A stretch of DNA of 64,000 bases from Caldinitratiruptor microaerophilus (GTDB taxonomy: Bacteria; Bacillota; Sulfobacillia; Symbiobacteriales; ZC4RG38): assembly GCF_025999835.1 (NCBI RefSeq), contig NZ_AP025628.1, positions 1,240,001-1,304,000 on the forward strand. The letters run 5' to 3'. The translations under genes and the position numbers were made by a program. Positions 8,864 to 17,203 of the stretch are shown piece by piece (position 1 is the stretch's first letter; each line of letters begins with the position of its first letter). The notes under the pieces were generated by a model, which made no database searches, was not told the origin of the DNA, and was given only the letters and a program-made list of their open reading frames with translations.

Positions 8864-9524
8864 TGACCCGCCACCTCCGCTCGAGAGCCCGGGCGACCCG
8901 GGAGAGGGACAGGGTCATGACCAGGTAGATGACCGAGATGGTGGTCAGCATCTCGAAGGCCTTGAACGTGCGGGCGGTGATGAGCTGGGCCGCCCGGGTG
9001 AGCTCGACCACGGAGATGGTGGCCACCAGGGACGAGTTCTTGAGGAGGGACGTGAACTCGTTGACCAGCGGCGGCAGGATGCGCTTGAAGGCCTGCGGCA
9101 GGATGACGTAGCGCATCACGCTGAGCGGCGGCAGCCCGAGCGACAGCGCGGCCTCCGTCTGCCCCCGGTCGATCGACTGGATCCCCGCCCGGATGATCTC
9201 CGCGACGTAGGCGGCGGAGTTCAGCCCGAAGGCGACGACGCCGGCGACGAACTCGTTCATGTGGATCTGCAGGACCTGGGGAATCCCGTAGAACACCATG
9301 AACAGCTGTACGAGCAGGGGCGTGCCGCGGATGACCTCGATGTAAACCTCGGCCGCCGCGGCGATCCAGGTCACCCGGGACAGGCGGGCGAGCCCCAGGA
9401 CCGTGCCCAGCGCGATCCCGATCGCCACGGCGAGGACGGTGATCTCGATCGTCCGGACGGCCCCCTGGAGAAGGAAGGGCAGCGACGAGCGGATGATCCC
9501 GAAATCCATGTCTACTTGAACCAC
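8856..9524 (-). CDS. Polar amino acid ABC transporter permease
   Basis: 222 residues from a GTG at 9524 that overlaps the binding-protein gene by 13 bases; an ATG at 9509, two bases after that stop codon, would give 217 residues and is equally plausible. HisMQ-family permease with about five membrane helices. The EAA coupling loop [22 protein letters not shown] is at about 135-156. A single permease gene implies a homodimeric channel. Confidence 0.92.
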   Translation of the reverse strand: MVQVDMDFGIIRSSLPFLLQGAVRTIEITVLAVAIGIALGTVLGLARLSRVTWIAAAAEVYIEVIRGTPLLVQLFMVFYGIPQVLQIHMNEFVAGVVAFGLNSAAYVAEIIRAGIQSIDRGQTEAALSLGLPPLSVMRYVILPQAFKRILPPLVNEFTSLLKNSSLVATISVVELTRAAQLITARTFKAFEMLTTISVIYLVMTLSLSRVARALERRWRVSD

Positions 9525-10387
9525 TTCTTCACGAGCGCATCCATGCGGCCGTCCTGCTTCATCTTGTCAAGCACCTGGTCGACGAACTCCCGCAGGTCGT
9601 CCGAGTCGGGCCGGAAGGCGATCCCGGTGTCGACGGGGTCGAGTTCGGCCACCATCTTCAGGCGCGGGTCCTGGGCCACGAACGCCTTGGCCACGACGCT
9701 GTGCAGGATCATCGAGTCGACCTGCTTCGTGGCCACCGCCATGGCGGCGTCGGTGTACAGCGGATAGCGCTTGACCTGGGCCCCCTCGACCTTGGAGGCG
9801 ATCTGGTCCTGGGCGCTGCCGAGCTGCACGGCGATCGTCTTGCCCTTCAGGTCGTCGAGCTTCGAGATCCCCTGCGTGTCCTTGTGGACCACGATCGCGT
9901 TGCCGCCGGACATGTAGGGCTTGGAGAAGTCGACGCTCTTCTTTCGCTCCTCGGTGATGGTGAGCCCGGCGATCATGAAGTCGAACTTCTTGGCCAGGAG
10001 GGCCGGGATGAGCCCGTCAAAGGTGATGTTCAGGACCTCCAGCTCGACCCCCAGCTCCTTGGCGATCTCCCGCGCCAGGTCGATGTCGAAGCCGACGATG
10101 TTGTTGTTCTGGTCGAGGGACTCGAAGGGCGGGTAGTCCGCCGAGGTGCCGATCACGAGCTTGCCCGCCTTCTTGATCGCCGCGATGTGCCCGCCCTCGG
10201 GTGCCTGAGGCGCTGCGCCGGCGGACGGCTGGGGCGCGGACGGGGCCTGCGCCGCGGGCTGGGACTGTGGCGATGACTGCGTGGCCGAGCTCTGGCCCGA
10301 TTGCGGTGCGGCCGGCTGACCGCCTCCACAGCCCGCCATGCTGAGGACGAGGCTCAGGATGACTCCTACCAGGGCCAGGCGCTTCAT
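9512..10387 (-). CDS. Polar amino acid ABC transporter substrate-binding lipoprotein
   Basis: 291 residues. Signal peptide with lipobox MAGC (cysteine about 20), then a Gln/Pro/Ala/Ser-rich linker to about residue 65, then an SBP family 3 domain: GKLVIGTSADYPPFES, then NNIVGFDIDLAREIAKELG, an AGLTITEERKKSVDFSKPY hinge segment and the C-terminal FRPDSDDLREFVDQVLDKM. Such receptors bind polar or basic amino acids such as Gln, Arg or His. Its start overlaps the upstream GntR gene by four bases (ATGA), so regulator and transporter are translationally coupled. Confidence 0.92.
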   Translation of the reverse strand: MKRLALVGVILSLVLSMAGCGGGQPAAPQSGQSSATQSSPQSQPAAQAPSAPQPSAGAAPQAPEGGHIAAIKKAGKLVIGTSADYPPFESLDQNNNIVGFDIDLAREIAKELGVELEVLNITFDGLIPALLAKKFDFMIAGLTITEERKKSVDFSKPYMSGGNAIVVHKDTQGISKLDDLKGKTIAVQLGSAQDQIASKVEGAQVKRYPLYTDAAMAVATKQVDSMILHSVVAKAFVAQDPRLKMVAELDPVDTGIAFRPDSDDLREFVDQVLDKMKQDGRMDALVKKWFK

Positions 10388-11076
10388 GACGGATCCTCCT
10401 TCGTGAGAGGTGTCGTGGGGTCCACGCCGAGGGCGGCGAGCAGGTCCGCCCGAGCGTCGGCGAGGTGGGCCAGGACGGCCCGTGCTGCGGCTTCCCCGTC
10501 GCCCCGCCGGAGCGCGTCGACGATGGCCCGGTGCTGCCGGACCACCAGCTCCGGATCGTGGGCGCTGGCGCCGAAGAGCGTCAGCAGCATCCGGGTCTGG
10601 CTCCGGAGCATGCGGAAGACGGCGTGCAGGCGACGGTGCCCGGGTAGCCGGCAGAGCATGTCGTGAAACTCGAGGTCGATCTCCACCACGTCGGGGTACT
10701 GCAGGTCAGGATCTTGCAGACGGTCGATGACCCCGTCCAGCCCGTCCAGCGCCGCCGGATCGGGCCGCGCCGCGGCGAGGCGCGCGGCCAGCGCCTCGAT
10801 GGCGCTCCGGAGCGAGTAGATCTCCTCGACGTCGGCGGGGGTGAAGGTGACCACCACGCAGCCGCGGCCCGGCTTGTTCTCTACCAGTCCCTCCTTTTCC
10901 AGCTGTCTCAGCGCCTCCCGGAGAGGCGCCCGGCTGACGCCGAGTTCCCGCGACAGCTCGATCTCGACGAGCCGCTGCCCCGGCCGGAGGTGCCCGACCT
11001 CGATGGCCGTCCGGAGGCGCCCCGCCACTCGGTCGGTCAGCAGCTCGCGATCGACGGGCTCCATGTGCTCTCCCAT
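10384..11076 (-). CDS. GntR-family (FCD domain) transcriptional regulator
   Basis: 230 residues from the ATG at 11076; an ATG at 11064 behind GGGAGA is an alternative start. The N-terminal winged helix has RLVEIELSRELGVSRAPLREALRQLEKEGLV at about 38-68, followed by the wing GRGCVVV. The C-terminal FCD ligand-binding helical domain starts with DVEEIYSLRSAIEALAARLAA and includes EIDLEFHDMLCRLPGH, whose Asp and His are typical metal/carboxylate ligands of the family. First gene of the transporter-ureohydrolase operon; probably an autoregulating, ligand-responsive repressor of it. Confidence 0.88.
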   Translation of the reverse strand: MGEHMEPVDRELLTDRVAGRLRTAIEVGHLRPGQRLVEIELSRELGVSRAPLREALRQLEKEGLVENKPGRGCVVVTFTPADVEEIYSLRSAIEALAARLAAARPDPAALDGLDGVIDRLQDPDLQYPDVVEIDLEFHDMLCRLPGHRRLHAVFRMLRSQTRMLLTLFGASAHDPELVVRQHRAIVDALRRGDGEAAARAVLAHLADARADLLAALGVDPTTPLTKEDPS

Positions 11077-11368
11077 CCGCGTCCCCCGTCACACAGCGCG
11101 TCTGTACAGGCAATTGCCACTGCATGGTGTCGACTGTTCGATTGTTAGACGTTCATTTTGTCGACAGCTTGCCGATTCGACAAGGCCGCGGAGGACTCCT
11201 TCCTGCTTGTCAGCGATCTTCCAACGGGCCCGCGGAGGAACACGCAGCCCGCTGCTCGAAACACGAGCAGCAGGCCTGGTATCTTCGCCGCGCCGCACGT
11301 GCCGGCGCCCCGATGCTGCGTGCGGCCTCGCCGCGGCCCAGCGCGGGGGTTCATCCGAGGAGGCAGGG
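11077..11368. promoter_or_regulatory. Divergent promoter region with two TGTCGAC copies
   Basis: 292 bases between the GntR gene (minus) and galE (plus). The part 11100-11185 is distinctly more AT-rich than its surroundings. TGTCGAC occurs at 11128-11134 and again within the palindrome TGTCGACA at 11159-11166, 31 bp apart centre to centre, a spacing close to three helical turns. These could be binding sites for the adjacent GntR protein, but no consensus supports that directly. Confidence 0.35.
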
Positions 11369-12385
11369 GTGTTGGCCACGATTCTGGTCACGGGCGGAGC
11401 AGGGTACATCGGCAGCCACACGGTCCGCGCCCTCCTGGACGCCGGCGACTCCGTCGTGGTCGTGGACGACCTGAGCCGGGGACATCGGGAGGCCGTCGAC
11501 CCCCGGGCGGAATTCGTGCAGGCAGATGCCGGCGACCGGGAGCGGCTGGCGGCTCTCCTGACCGGGCGGCCGTTCGACGCCGTGATCCATTTCGCCGGGC
11601 TCATCGCCGTGGGGGAGTCGATGGCTGACCCGGCCCGCTACCACCACGGAAACGTGGTCAAGAGCGCCGCGCTCTTCGACGTCCTCCGGGCGCACGGCGT
11701 CACGCGGGTCGTGTTCTCCTCGAGCGCGGCCGTCTACGGAGAGCCGGAGACCGTGCCGATCCCCGAGGACCACCCCCTCCGCCCGACCAGCGTCTACGGC
11801 GAGACGAAGCTGTGGGTCGAGCGCATGCTCGCACACTACGCCCGGGCGTACGGCTTCCGCTACGTGGCTCTCCGCTACTTCAACGCCGCCGGGGCACACC
11901 CCGACGGCACCCTCGGCGAGGCGCACGACCCCGAGACCCACCTCATCCCCCTGGCGATCGGGGCCGCCCTCGGGACCCGGCCGCCGCTCCGGATCTTCGG
12001 CACCGACTACCCCACCCCGGACGGCACGGCCATCCGGGACTACATCCACGTCTGCGACCTCGCTGACGCCCACCTCCTCGCCGTCCGCCACCTCCTCGCC
12101 GGCGCCCCCGGCGGGGTCTACAACGTCGGCACCGGCCGCGGGCACTCGGTGCGGGAGGTGCTGGCTGCGGCCGAGCTTGTGACCGGCCGGCCCGTGCCGG
12201 CCGTCGAGGCGCCCCGCCGCCCCGGCGACCCGGCCCGGCTCGTCGCGGCCCCGGACCGCATCCGCCGGGAGCTGGGCTGGGAGCCCCGCTACGGGCTGGA
12301 GGACATCCTCCGCCACGCCTGGCGGTGGCACAGCCGGCAGGGCGGCGGCAGGTCCGGCAGCGCGGGCGGATGGCCCGGTGGATGA
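11369..12385 (+). CDS. galE: UDP-glucose 4-epimerase
   Basis: 338 residues from a GTG at 11369, five bases after GAGGAGG; the frame is open further upstream but homology begins here. Extended SDR that interconverts UDP-glucose and UDP-galactose. NAD-binding GGAGYIGSH is at residues 8-16, the SSSAAVYG strand carrying the catalytic Ser near 120, and the YGETK catalytic Tyr/Lys pair near 147-151, with the family RYFNAAGAHPDG segment. It stands alone between two unrelated operons and is followed by a conserved hairpin repeat, the likely terminator. Confidence 0.92.
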   Translation: MLATILVTGGAGYIGSHTVRALLDAGDSVVVVDDLSRGHREAVDPRAEFVQADAGDRERLAALLTGRPFDAVIHFAGLIAVGESMADPARYHHGNVVKSAALFDVLRAHGVTRVVFSSSAAVYGEPETVPIPEDHPLRPTSVYGETKLWVERMLAHYARAYGFRYVALRYFNAAGAHPDGTLGEAHDPETHLIPLAIGAALGTRPPLRIFGTDYPTPDGTAIRDYIHVCDLADAHLLAVRHLLAGAPGGVYNVGTGRGHSVREVLAAAELVTGRPVPAVEAPRRPGDPARLVAAPDRIRRELGWEPRYGLEDILRHAWRWHSRQGGGRSGSAGGWPGG

Positions 12386-12483
12386 TCCCGGGGCGCAGCG
12401 CGTCGCCCGGGTCCCTTCCCGGAGCGACCTTCCGGGCAAGGCAGCGGCTGCGAGGATCGCCGTTGCGGGGCATGCGGGGGGCC

Positions 12484-12720
12484 GGGACAGAAATCGACCC
12501 ATGTACCTGCAGGGGTACATGGGTCAAGTCTTGTCCCTGTTTGCCTCGTAATGCCGGAACGGTTGACGGAAGTACGGACTTACGTTGACGGCCACCGCAT
12601 TTCCGTAAACCTGGTAGCCACCCGCGAGGAAGCCGCGACGGTGCAAAGCGCTCTTGCGGCCCTGCCAGGACAATCTTTGTGCCATCACCGAGGCGCCGGC
12701 TGGGACAGAAGTTGTGCGCC
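12484..12720. repeat. Dispersed intergenic hairpin element, copy A
   Basis: About 235 bases matching a second copy at 58020-58250. The left end carries a stem-loop with 12-bp arms GACCCATGTACC (12496-12507) and GGTACATGGGTC (12514-12525). The right end carries a 23-base block (12664-12686) identical to 58200-58222. Between these, scattered matches (for example around the GCCGGA and TTACGT words) keep the two copies collinear with few gaps. Both copies lie between convergent genes. Candidate small mobile element remnant, structured RNA or bidirectional terminator unit. Confidence 0.7.
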
Positions 12721-12828
12721 TCCGCCTCCACCATGCCGGAACGGGTTGCCCCAGAACCGGGGGGCGGCGGGACCGGCGGGCGACACGGGCCGCCACCGCC
12801 CCGGCGGGAGCGCCAACCCGGCGGCCCC

Positions 12829-13269
12829 CTACGCCGCTCCCGCGGCCGCGGCGGCGGCTTCTGTCGAGACAAGTCCCGTCGCCCCGGCCACGGCAACGGC
12901 CCAGGCCGAAAGCACCTCCGGCGCCGAAGAGAACGCCGGCACCTCGAGCCGCTGCCACCCGGCCGGGAGGGCCACCCCCGGCGGGGGAGGCGCGCAGAGC
13001 ACGTGGACTCCAGGCTGTGCCCCCAGGTGGGGGATGAGGCTGGGGTCCAGCACCACCGCCCAGTCCGCCTTCACGGTCATGGGCGCCCGCTCCCGGATGT
13101 ACCGGTCGCTCACCCGGGTGACGGCGGCGATGGGCCCCCGCACCGGGGTGATGGAGAACACCCGCCACGTCTGGCTGAACCGGCCGTCGCGGAGCGCCGC
13201 GGCGGCGAGGAGCTCGGCCAGCCGTGGCACCGGCTGGCCGGCGCGGCCGTGGAAGATCACGGTGGTCAT
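12829..13269 (-). CDS. 2-oxoacid:ferredoxin oxidoreductase gamma subunit, C-terminally short
   Basis: 146 residues against a usual 180-190. Start TTVIFHGRAGQPVPRLAELLAAAA matches the gamma-subunit opening FHGRGGQGAV, with an altered GRAGQPVPR in place of GRGGQGAVT; VRGPIAAVTRVSD matches the R-x-G-P-V-x-A-F-x-R-x-S region. It ends in LVSTEAAAAAAGAA followed by TAG, where relatives continue for about 35 more residues. It follows the beta gene by 12 bases. The altered loop and the missing tail, next to repeat copy A, suggest erosion, though a functional short form is possible. Confidence 0.75.
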   Translation of the reverse strand: MTTVIFHGRAGQPVPRLAELLAAAALRDGRFSQTWRVFSITPVRGPIAAVTRVSDRYIRERAPMTVKADWAVVLDPSLIPHLGAQPGVHVLCAPPPPGVALPAGWQRLEVPAFSSAPEVLSAWAVAVAGATGLVSTEAAAAAAGAA

Positions 13270-13281
13270 CGGTGCGCCCCC

Positions 13282-14130
13282 CTACGCGTCCCGGGAGTCG
13301 ACCCAGCGCTGCAGCGCCTCGACCTGGGCCTCGTCGAGGGTACGGAACCGCCCCTGGGCCCGGACGTACTCCCGCACCGGGACCTTCGGCTCGGGGATGA
13401 CGGTCTGCCGCTTCACCCCGTTCTCGATCTCGTAGAGCGGCCACAGCCCGCTGGTGGTCGCCATGCGGGTCACTCGGATCGACTGCTCCGGCGGGATGTC
13501 CCACCCGACGTGGCACGGCGCCAGCACGTGAATGTAGCGGAAGCCCCGGATCAGGCTGGCCTTGCGGAGCTTGGCCAGGAAGTCCTCGGGGTAGGCCACC
13601 GACGCGGTCGCCACGTACGGCACCCCGTGGGCGGCGAGGATCGCCGGCAGGTCCTTCTTGGGCGTGAGCTTTCCGCCTGGGGTGACGCTGCTGCGCGACG
13701 CCAGGGGCGTGGCGCCATCGGCCTGGCCGCCCGTGTTCATGGCCAGCTCGTTGTCGTAGCAAACGTGGAGGATGTCGTCGTTCCGCTCGGCCGCCGCCGA
13801 GAGCGCCTGCAGCCCGATGTCCCCGGTCCCGGCGTCGCCCGCCCAGGAGACGACGTGCACGTCCTCGATCCCCTGCGCCTCCAGGCCGGCCCGGATGCCG
13901 GCTGCGACGGCCGGCGCCGACTCGAACAGCGTGTGGAAGAACGGGATCTGCCAGGCCGTGTGGAGACTGTTCGCGCCGATCGTGCCGGCGCACGACGCCG
14001 GCACGGCGACGATGCTCCGCCGCCCCAGGGCGTGACCCGCCAGCCGGATGGCCAGGGCCGCCCCGCAGCCCGGGCAGGCCAGGTGGCCGCCGGTCAGCCA
14101 GGGCTCGACCGGTTCGAGCGGCACGCTCAC
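13282..14130 (-). CDS. porB: 2-oxoacid:ferredoxin oxidoreductase beta subunit (TPP-binding)
   Basis: 282 residues from a GTG at 14130 that overlaps the alpha stop (GTGA). Thiamine-diphosphate/iron-sulfur subunit of a pyruvate-type ferredoxin oxidoreductase. CPGCG near residue 18 and the cysteines in PASCAGT and APCHVGW are the expected [4Fe-4S] ligands. The TPP/Mg motif is GDAGTGDIG near 102 with YDNELAMNTGGQ after it; the second glycine of the canonical GDGGT is alanine here. The MNTGGQ and SRSSVTPGGK segments are typical of PorB. Oxidises a 2-oxoacid to acyl-CoA and CO2 while reducing ferredoxin. Confidence 0.88.
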   Translation of the reverse strand: MSVPLEPVEPWLTGGHLACPGCGAALAIRLAGHALGRRSIVAVPASCAGTIGANSLHTAWQIPFFHTLFESAPAVAAGIRAGLEAQGIEDVHVVSWAGDAGTGDIGLQALSAAAERNDDILHVCYDNELAMNTGGQADGATPLASRSSVTPGGKLTPKKDLPAILAAHGVPYVATASVAYPEDFLAKLRKASLIRGFRYIHVLAPCHVGWDIPPEQSIRVTRMATTSGLWPLYEIENGVKRQTVIPEPKVPVREYVRAQGRFRTLDEAQVEALQRWVDSRDA

Positions 14131-15338
14131 TGCCCCTCGCCCCCTTCGTCGAGGCCGTACCACAGCGGCTCGCGCAGGGCATCGGCGTCCTTCGCCTCGG
14201 AGGCCCGCACCATGCGCTCGATGCCCTCCACCCCCACGTCCTGGCCGCCGAGCCCGGCGATCCAGCCGGCGATCCGGGGCCGCAGCCCGGCGCCCCAGAG
14301 CGCGCCCTTGACCTCCCGGGCGACCGCTCCGCCGGCGCCGTACACGATGTTCCGGTCGATGACCACCACGAGGTCGGCGCCCGCCGCCGCGGCCACCAGT
14401 TCATCGGCGGGGAAGGGGCGGAACGCCCGGACCTTTAGAAGCCCGGCGGGCCGGCCGGCATCCCGCAGCCGGTCGACCGCCACCCGGGCCGACGCGGCCA
14501 TGGACCCCATGGTGACGACGAGGGTGCGGGCGCCCTCGGTTCGGTACGCCTCGGCGAGGCCGCCCCACTCCCGGCCGAAGCGTCGCCGGAAGTCCGCGTC
14601 GACCTCCCGGATGACCTCCCGGGCAGCCCCCATCGCCCGGTGCTGGTTGTACTTGTAACCCCAGTAGACCTCCGTGTTGGAAGCGGCGTTGATGGCCAGG
14701 GGGTTGTCGACGTCCAGGTGCCGGCGCCGGATCAAGGGCAGGAAGGCGTCGACCTCCGCCTGGTCGGGAACGTGGACCGGCTCCCGGGCATGGCTGAGGA
14801 TGTAGCCCTCGTAGTTCACCATCACGGGCAACTGCACGCGCTCGTCCTGAGCGATCCGGAACGCCTGGATGGTAGTGTCCAGCACCTCCTGCACGGTCTC
14901 GCAGAAGAACTGCAGCCAGCCCGAGCTCTCCTGCGAGATGGCGTCCCCGTGGTCGGGCCAGCGGCTGTGCGGCGCGTGCAGCGCCCGGTTCACCACCGCC
15001 ATGACGATCGGCAGCCGCAGCCCGGACGCCTGGTGGAGCACCTCGCTCATGTAGGCCAGGCCCTGGGAGCTCGTGACGGTGAAAGTCCGGGCGCCGGTCA
15101 GGGCGGCGCCGACGCAGGCCGCCATGGCGCTGTGGTCGGACTCCACGCGGATGAAGCGCGCCTTCAGTTCGCCCCGCTCGACGAACCCGGTCAGGTGCTC
15201 CATCGCCGGGTAGGCGGGGGTGATCGGGTACATCGGCAGGACCTCCGCCCGGGCCAGGCGGGCTCCCCACGCGGCGGCGAGGTTCCCGTCCATGAGCCGG
15301 GCGGCCCGGATGGCTGCGGGCGGATGGAGCGCAGTCAT
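14127..15338 (-). CDS. porA: 2-oxoacid:ferredoxin oxidoreductase alpha subunit
   Basis: 403 residues, the usual PorA size; starts at an ATG overlapping the delta stop by four bases. Early YPITPAYPAMEHL with FIRVESDHSAMAACVGAALTGART is the alpha-subunit pyrimidine/CoA half, including the catalytic glutamate region, followed by TVTSSQGLAYM. The C-terminal transketolase-like domain has TLVVTMGSMAASARVAVD and VIDRNIVYGAGGAV. Partner of beta, gamma and delta in one cytoplasmic complex. Pyruvate is the default substrate, but branched or aromatic 2-oxoacids cannot be excluded. Confidence 0.88.
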   Translation of the reverse strand: MTALHPPAAIRAARLMDGNLAAAWGARLARAEVLPMYPITPAYPAMEHLTGFVERGELKARFIRVESDHSAMAACVGAALTGARTFTVTSSQGLAYMSEVLHQASGLRLPIVMAVVNRALHAPHSRWPDHGDAISQESSGWLQFFCETVQEVLDTTIQAFRIAQDERVQLPVMVNYEGYILSHAREPVHVPDQAEVDAFLPLIRRRHLDVDNPLAINAASNTEVYWGYKYNQHRAMGAAREVIREVDADFRRRFGREWGGLAEAYRTEGARTLVVTMGSMAASARVAVDRLRDAGRPAGLLKVRAFRPFPADELVAAAAGADLVVVIDRNIVYGAGGAVAREVKGALWGAGLRPRIAGWIAGLGGQDVGVEGIERMVRASEAKDADALREPLWYGLDEGGEGQ

Positions 15339-15616
15339 CGGCCGGCCACCTCCAGCTCGGGCACCATCTCGATGGCCCCCCGCGGGCACTCGACCGCGCA
15401 GATGCCGCACCCCTTGCAGATGTCGAGGTCTGCATCGGTCATGGAGCCCACCACGCGCCGGGCGCCTTCGGGACAGAACGTCACGCAGACCATGCACAGG
15501 TCGCACTTGTTCGGGTCGGTGACGGGCCTCCGGGTCCGCCAGGCGGCCATCTTCGCCCGCGCGCGCAGGGTGCCGGACCGCGCCGCCGGGGTAACTGGCA
15601 GATCCGCGGGACGCAT
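15335..15616 (-). CDS. porD: 2-oxoacid:ferredoxin oxidoreductase delta subunit (2[4Fe-4S] ferredoxin)
   Basis: 93 residues. Two cluster motifs: CDLCMVCVTFCPEGA (about 38-52) and CKGCGICAVECPRGA (about 68-82), each C-x2-C-x2/3-C-x3-CP, so two [4Fe-4S] clusters. Passes electrons from the catalytic subunits to ferredoxin. First gene of the delta-alpha-beta-gamma operon, coupled to alpha by an ATGA overlap. The N-terminal 30 residues are basic and Ala/Arg-rich. Confidence 0.9.
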   Translation of the reverse strand: MRPADLPVTPAARSGTLRARAKMAAWRTRRPVTDPNKCDLCMVCVTFCPEGARRVVGSMTDADLDICKGCGICAVECPRGAIEMVPELEVAGR

Positions 15617-16083
15617 CGCCGGGGTCCACCTCCTCCCACGTGTTGGCCCTGGCGCTCCGGAGATCCGGTGGGCGGAGCCCTGGCGGCCGGCCGCCGGGCC
15701 GGGGCCGCTCCTGCACGCTGGCTACTGTATGCAGTCTACAACGTGGGATTCGACACAGGTTTGCGAATTCCTCCCGGATCGCCCAATCTTGCGATGAATG
15801 AGCCGGATTCCGGTGGGCCCGTTGAGTCCCGCAGGATCGCGTGCCCCTGGCAGCCAGCCCGCCAGGGCCACGGTCACGGGGCGCACCGCCGGGCCCCGGG
15901 TGAGGGTGACGACCACGGCGAATGCACCGGGCGAGAGCGGCAAAGCGCACGTGCAGCTGCGTGTTTTTGACTTGGAATGAATCATGTTAAGCAGGAATCG
16001 ATCCGTTTTGAGCGAACATGGTGCAATGCCGAGCTGAAACGCTCAAGCGCGCACTCCAGTTAACGAGGAGGAGAAGGACCCCG
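15617..16083. promoter_or_regulatory. Divergent promoter region, por operon versus TRAP operon
   Basis: 467 bases with no convincing gene. Two less GC-rich patches stand out: 15720-15800 (containing the imperfect palindrome ACTGTATGCAGT at 15724-15735) and 15960-16020, before dctP. GAGGAGGAG just before 16084 is the dctP ribosome site. Promoters for both directions are expected here; I cannot assign -35/-10 boxes with confidence. Confidence 0.4.
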
Positions 16084-17133
16084 ATGCGCTGGAAACCGCT
16101 CGCCGCGACCATCGTTGCTGCTGCCCTTCTCGCCGGCTGTGGCTCCGCCACCAAGGAGGGCCCGAAACCGGGTGAGGCCGCTGCCGGTCAGCCGGCCCAG
16201 AAGGTGACCCTGACGCTGTCGACCCCGGATCCGGACAGCTCCTCCATCACCGAGGCGGCCAAGCACTTCGCCGAGCTCGTGGCGGAAAAGAGTAAGGGCG
16301 CAGTCGAGATCAAGGTCTTCCCGAACGGCACCCTGTACAACGGCGACCCGAACGCCGCCGTGAAGCAGCTCGGCGCCGGCTCCCTGGACATGCTGACCCT
16401 CTCCACCTCGCTGTACGCGAACTTCGACTCCCGGTTCACAGCGATTTCCATCCCGTACCTCTTCGACAGCACCGACCAGCTGCTGAAGTACCTGAACGGT
16501 GAGCCGGGCCAGGAGCTGCTCGCCGGCCTTGACAGGCTCCAGATCAAGGGCCTTGCCCTCTGGACGCGGTCTTTCCGGCAGATGACCAACTCGAAGCGCC
16601 CGATCACCGGCCCGCAGGACCTCAAGGGCCTGAAATTCCGGGTCCCCAACAACCCGCTCTGGGTGGAGTTCTTCAAGGCTGCCGGCGCTGCCCCGACGCC
16701 CATGGCCTTTGGCGAGGTGTACAACGCCCTTCAACTGAAGACCATCGACGGCCAGGAAAACCCCATCGACATCGCCAGGAGCGCGAAGTTTTACGAGGTC
16801 CAGAAGTACTTGACCATCTCCAACCACATGGCCGACGGTTGGGTCGTGGGCATCAACATCAACAAGTTCGCGTCGCTGCCCCAGGACGTCCAGAAGATCC
16901 TGATGGAGGCCGCGGCAGAGACCCAGAGCTGGAAGCTGCGGTACGACCAGGAGCAGGACGCTCAGGCCCTCGAGTTCCTGAAGAGCAAGGGCATGGAGGT
17001 CAATACCCTCACGCCCGAGCAGCAGCAGGCGTTCGTCGACCTGGCCAAGCCCCTCTACCCCAAGTTCGCGGAGCTGGTGAGGGACCAGGCTTTCTTCGAG
17101 AAGACCCTGAAGTTCGTCGGCAAGGCCAACTGA
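16084..17133 (+). CDS. dctP: TRAP transporter solute-binding lipoprotein DctP
   Basis: 349 residues from the ATG at 16084 preceded by GAGGAGG; an in-frame ATG further upstream would put 22 charged residues before the signal peptide. Signal peptide with lipobox LAGC (cysteine near 20). DctP-family landmarks: FAELVAEKSKGAVEIKVFPNGTLY, the substrate-carboxylate-binding arginine region LKGLKFRVPNNPLWVEFFKAAGA, and LKTIDGQENPI. Captures an organic or sugar acid outside the membrane and hands it to DctQM, which use an ion gradient. A strong hairpin follows the gene. Confidence 0.92.
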   Translation: MRWKPLAATIVAAALLAGCGSATKEGPKPGEAAAGQPAQKVTLTLSTPDPDSSSITEAAKHFAELVAEKSKGAVEIKVFPNGTLYNGDPNAAVKQLGAGSLDMLTLSTSLYANFDSRFTAISIPYLFDSTDQLLKYLNGEPGQELLAGLDRLQIKGLALWTRSFRQMTNSKRPITGPQDLKGLKFRVPNNPLWVEFFKAAGAAPTPMAFGEVYNALQLKTIDGQENPIDIARSAKFYEVQKYLTISNHMADGWVVGININKFASLPQDVQKILMEAAAETQSWKLRYDQEQDAQALEFLKSKGMEVNTLTPEQQQAFVDLAKPLYPKFAELVRDQAFFEKTLKFVGKAN

Positions 17134-17154
17134 GTACTCACCAGGACAGCACGG

Positions 17155-17187
17155 AAGGGGCAGGGGCCACTGCGGCCCCCGCCCCTT
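17155..17187 (+). terminator. Stem-loop between dctP and dctQ
   Basis: Arms AAGGGGCAGGGGCC (17155-17168) and GGCCCCCGCCCCTT (17174-17187) pair with a single mismatch around the five-base loop ACTGC, followed by TGGGGG. Probably a partial terminator or mRNA-stabilising hairpin that gives more DctP than membrane subunits. Confidence 0.6.
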
Positions 17188-17203
17188 TGGGGGAAAGCCT
17201 GCG

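Noticed and set aside
11128-11166. The two TGTCGAC copies as a defined GntR operator.
   Set aside because: No match to a known FCD-family operator and only two copies; recorded as a possible site, not as a finding.
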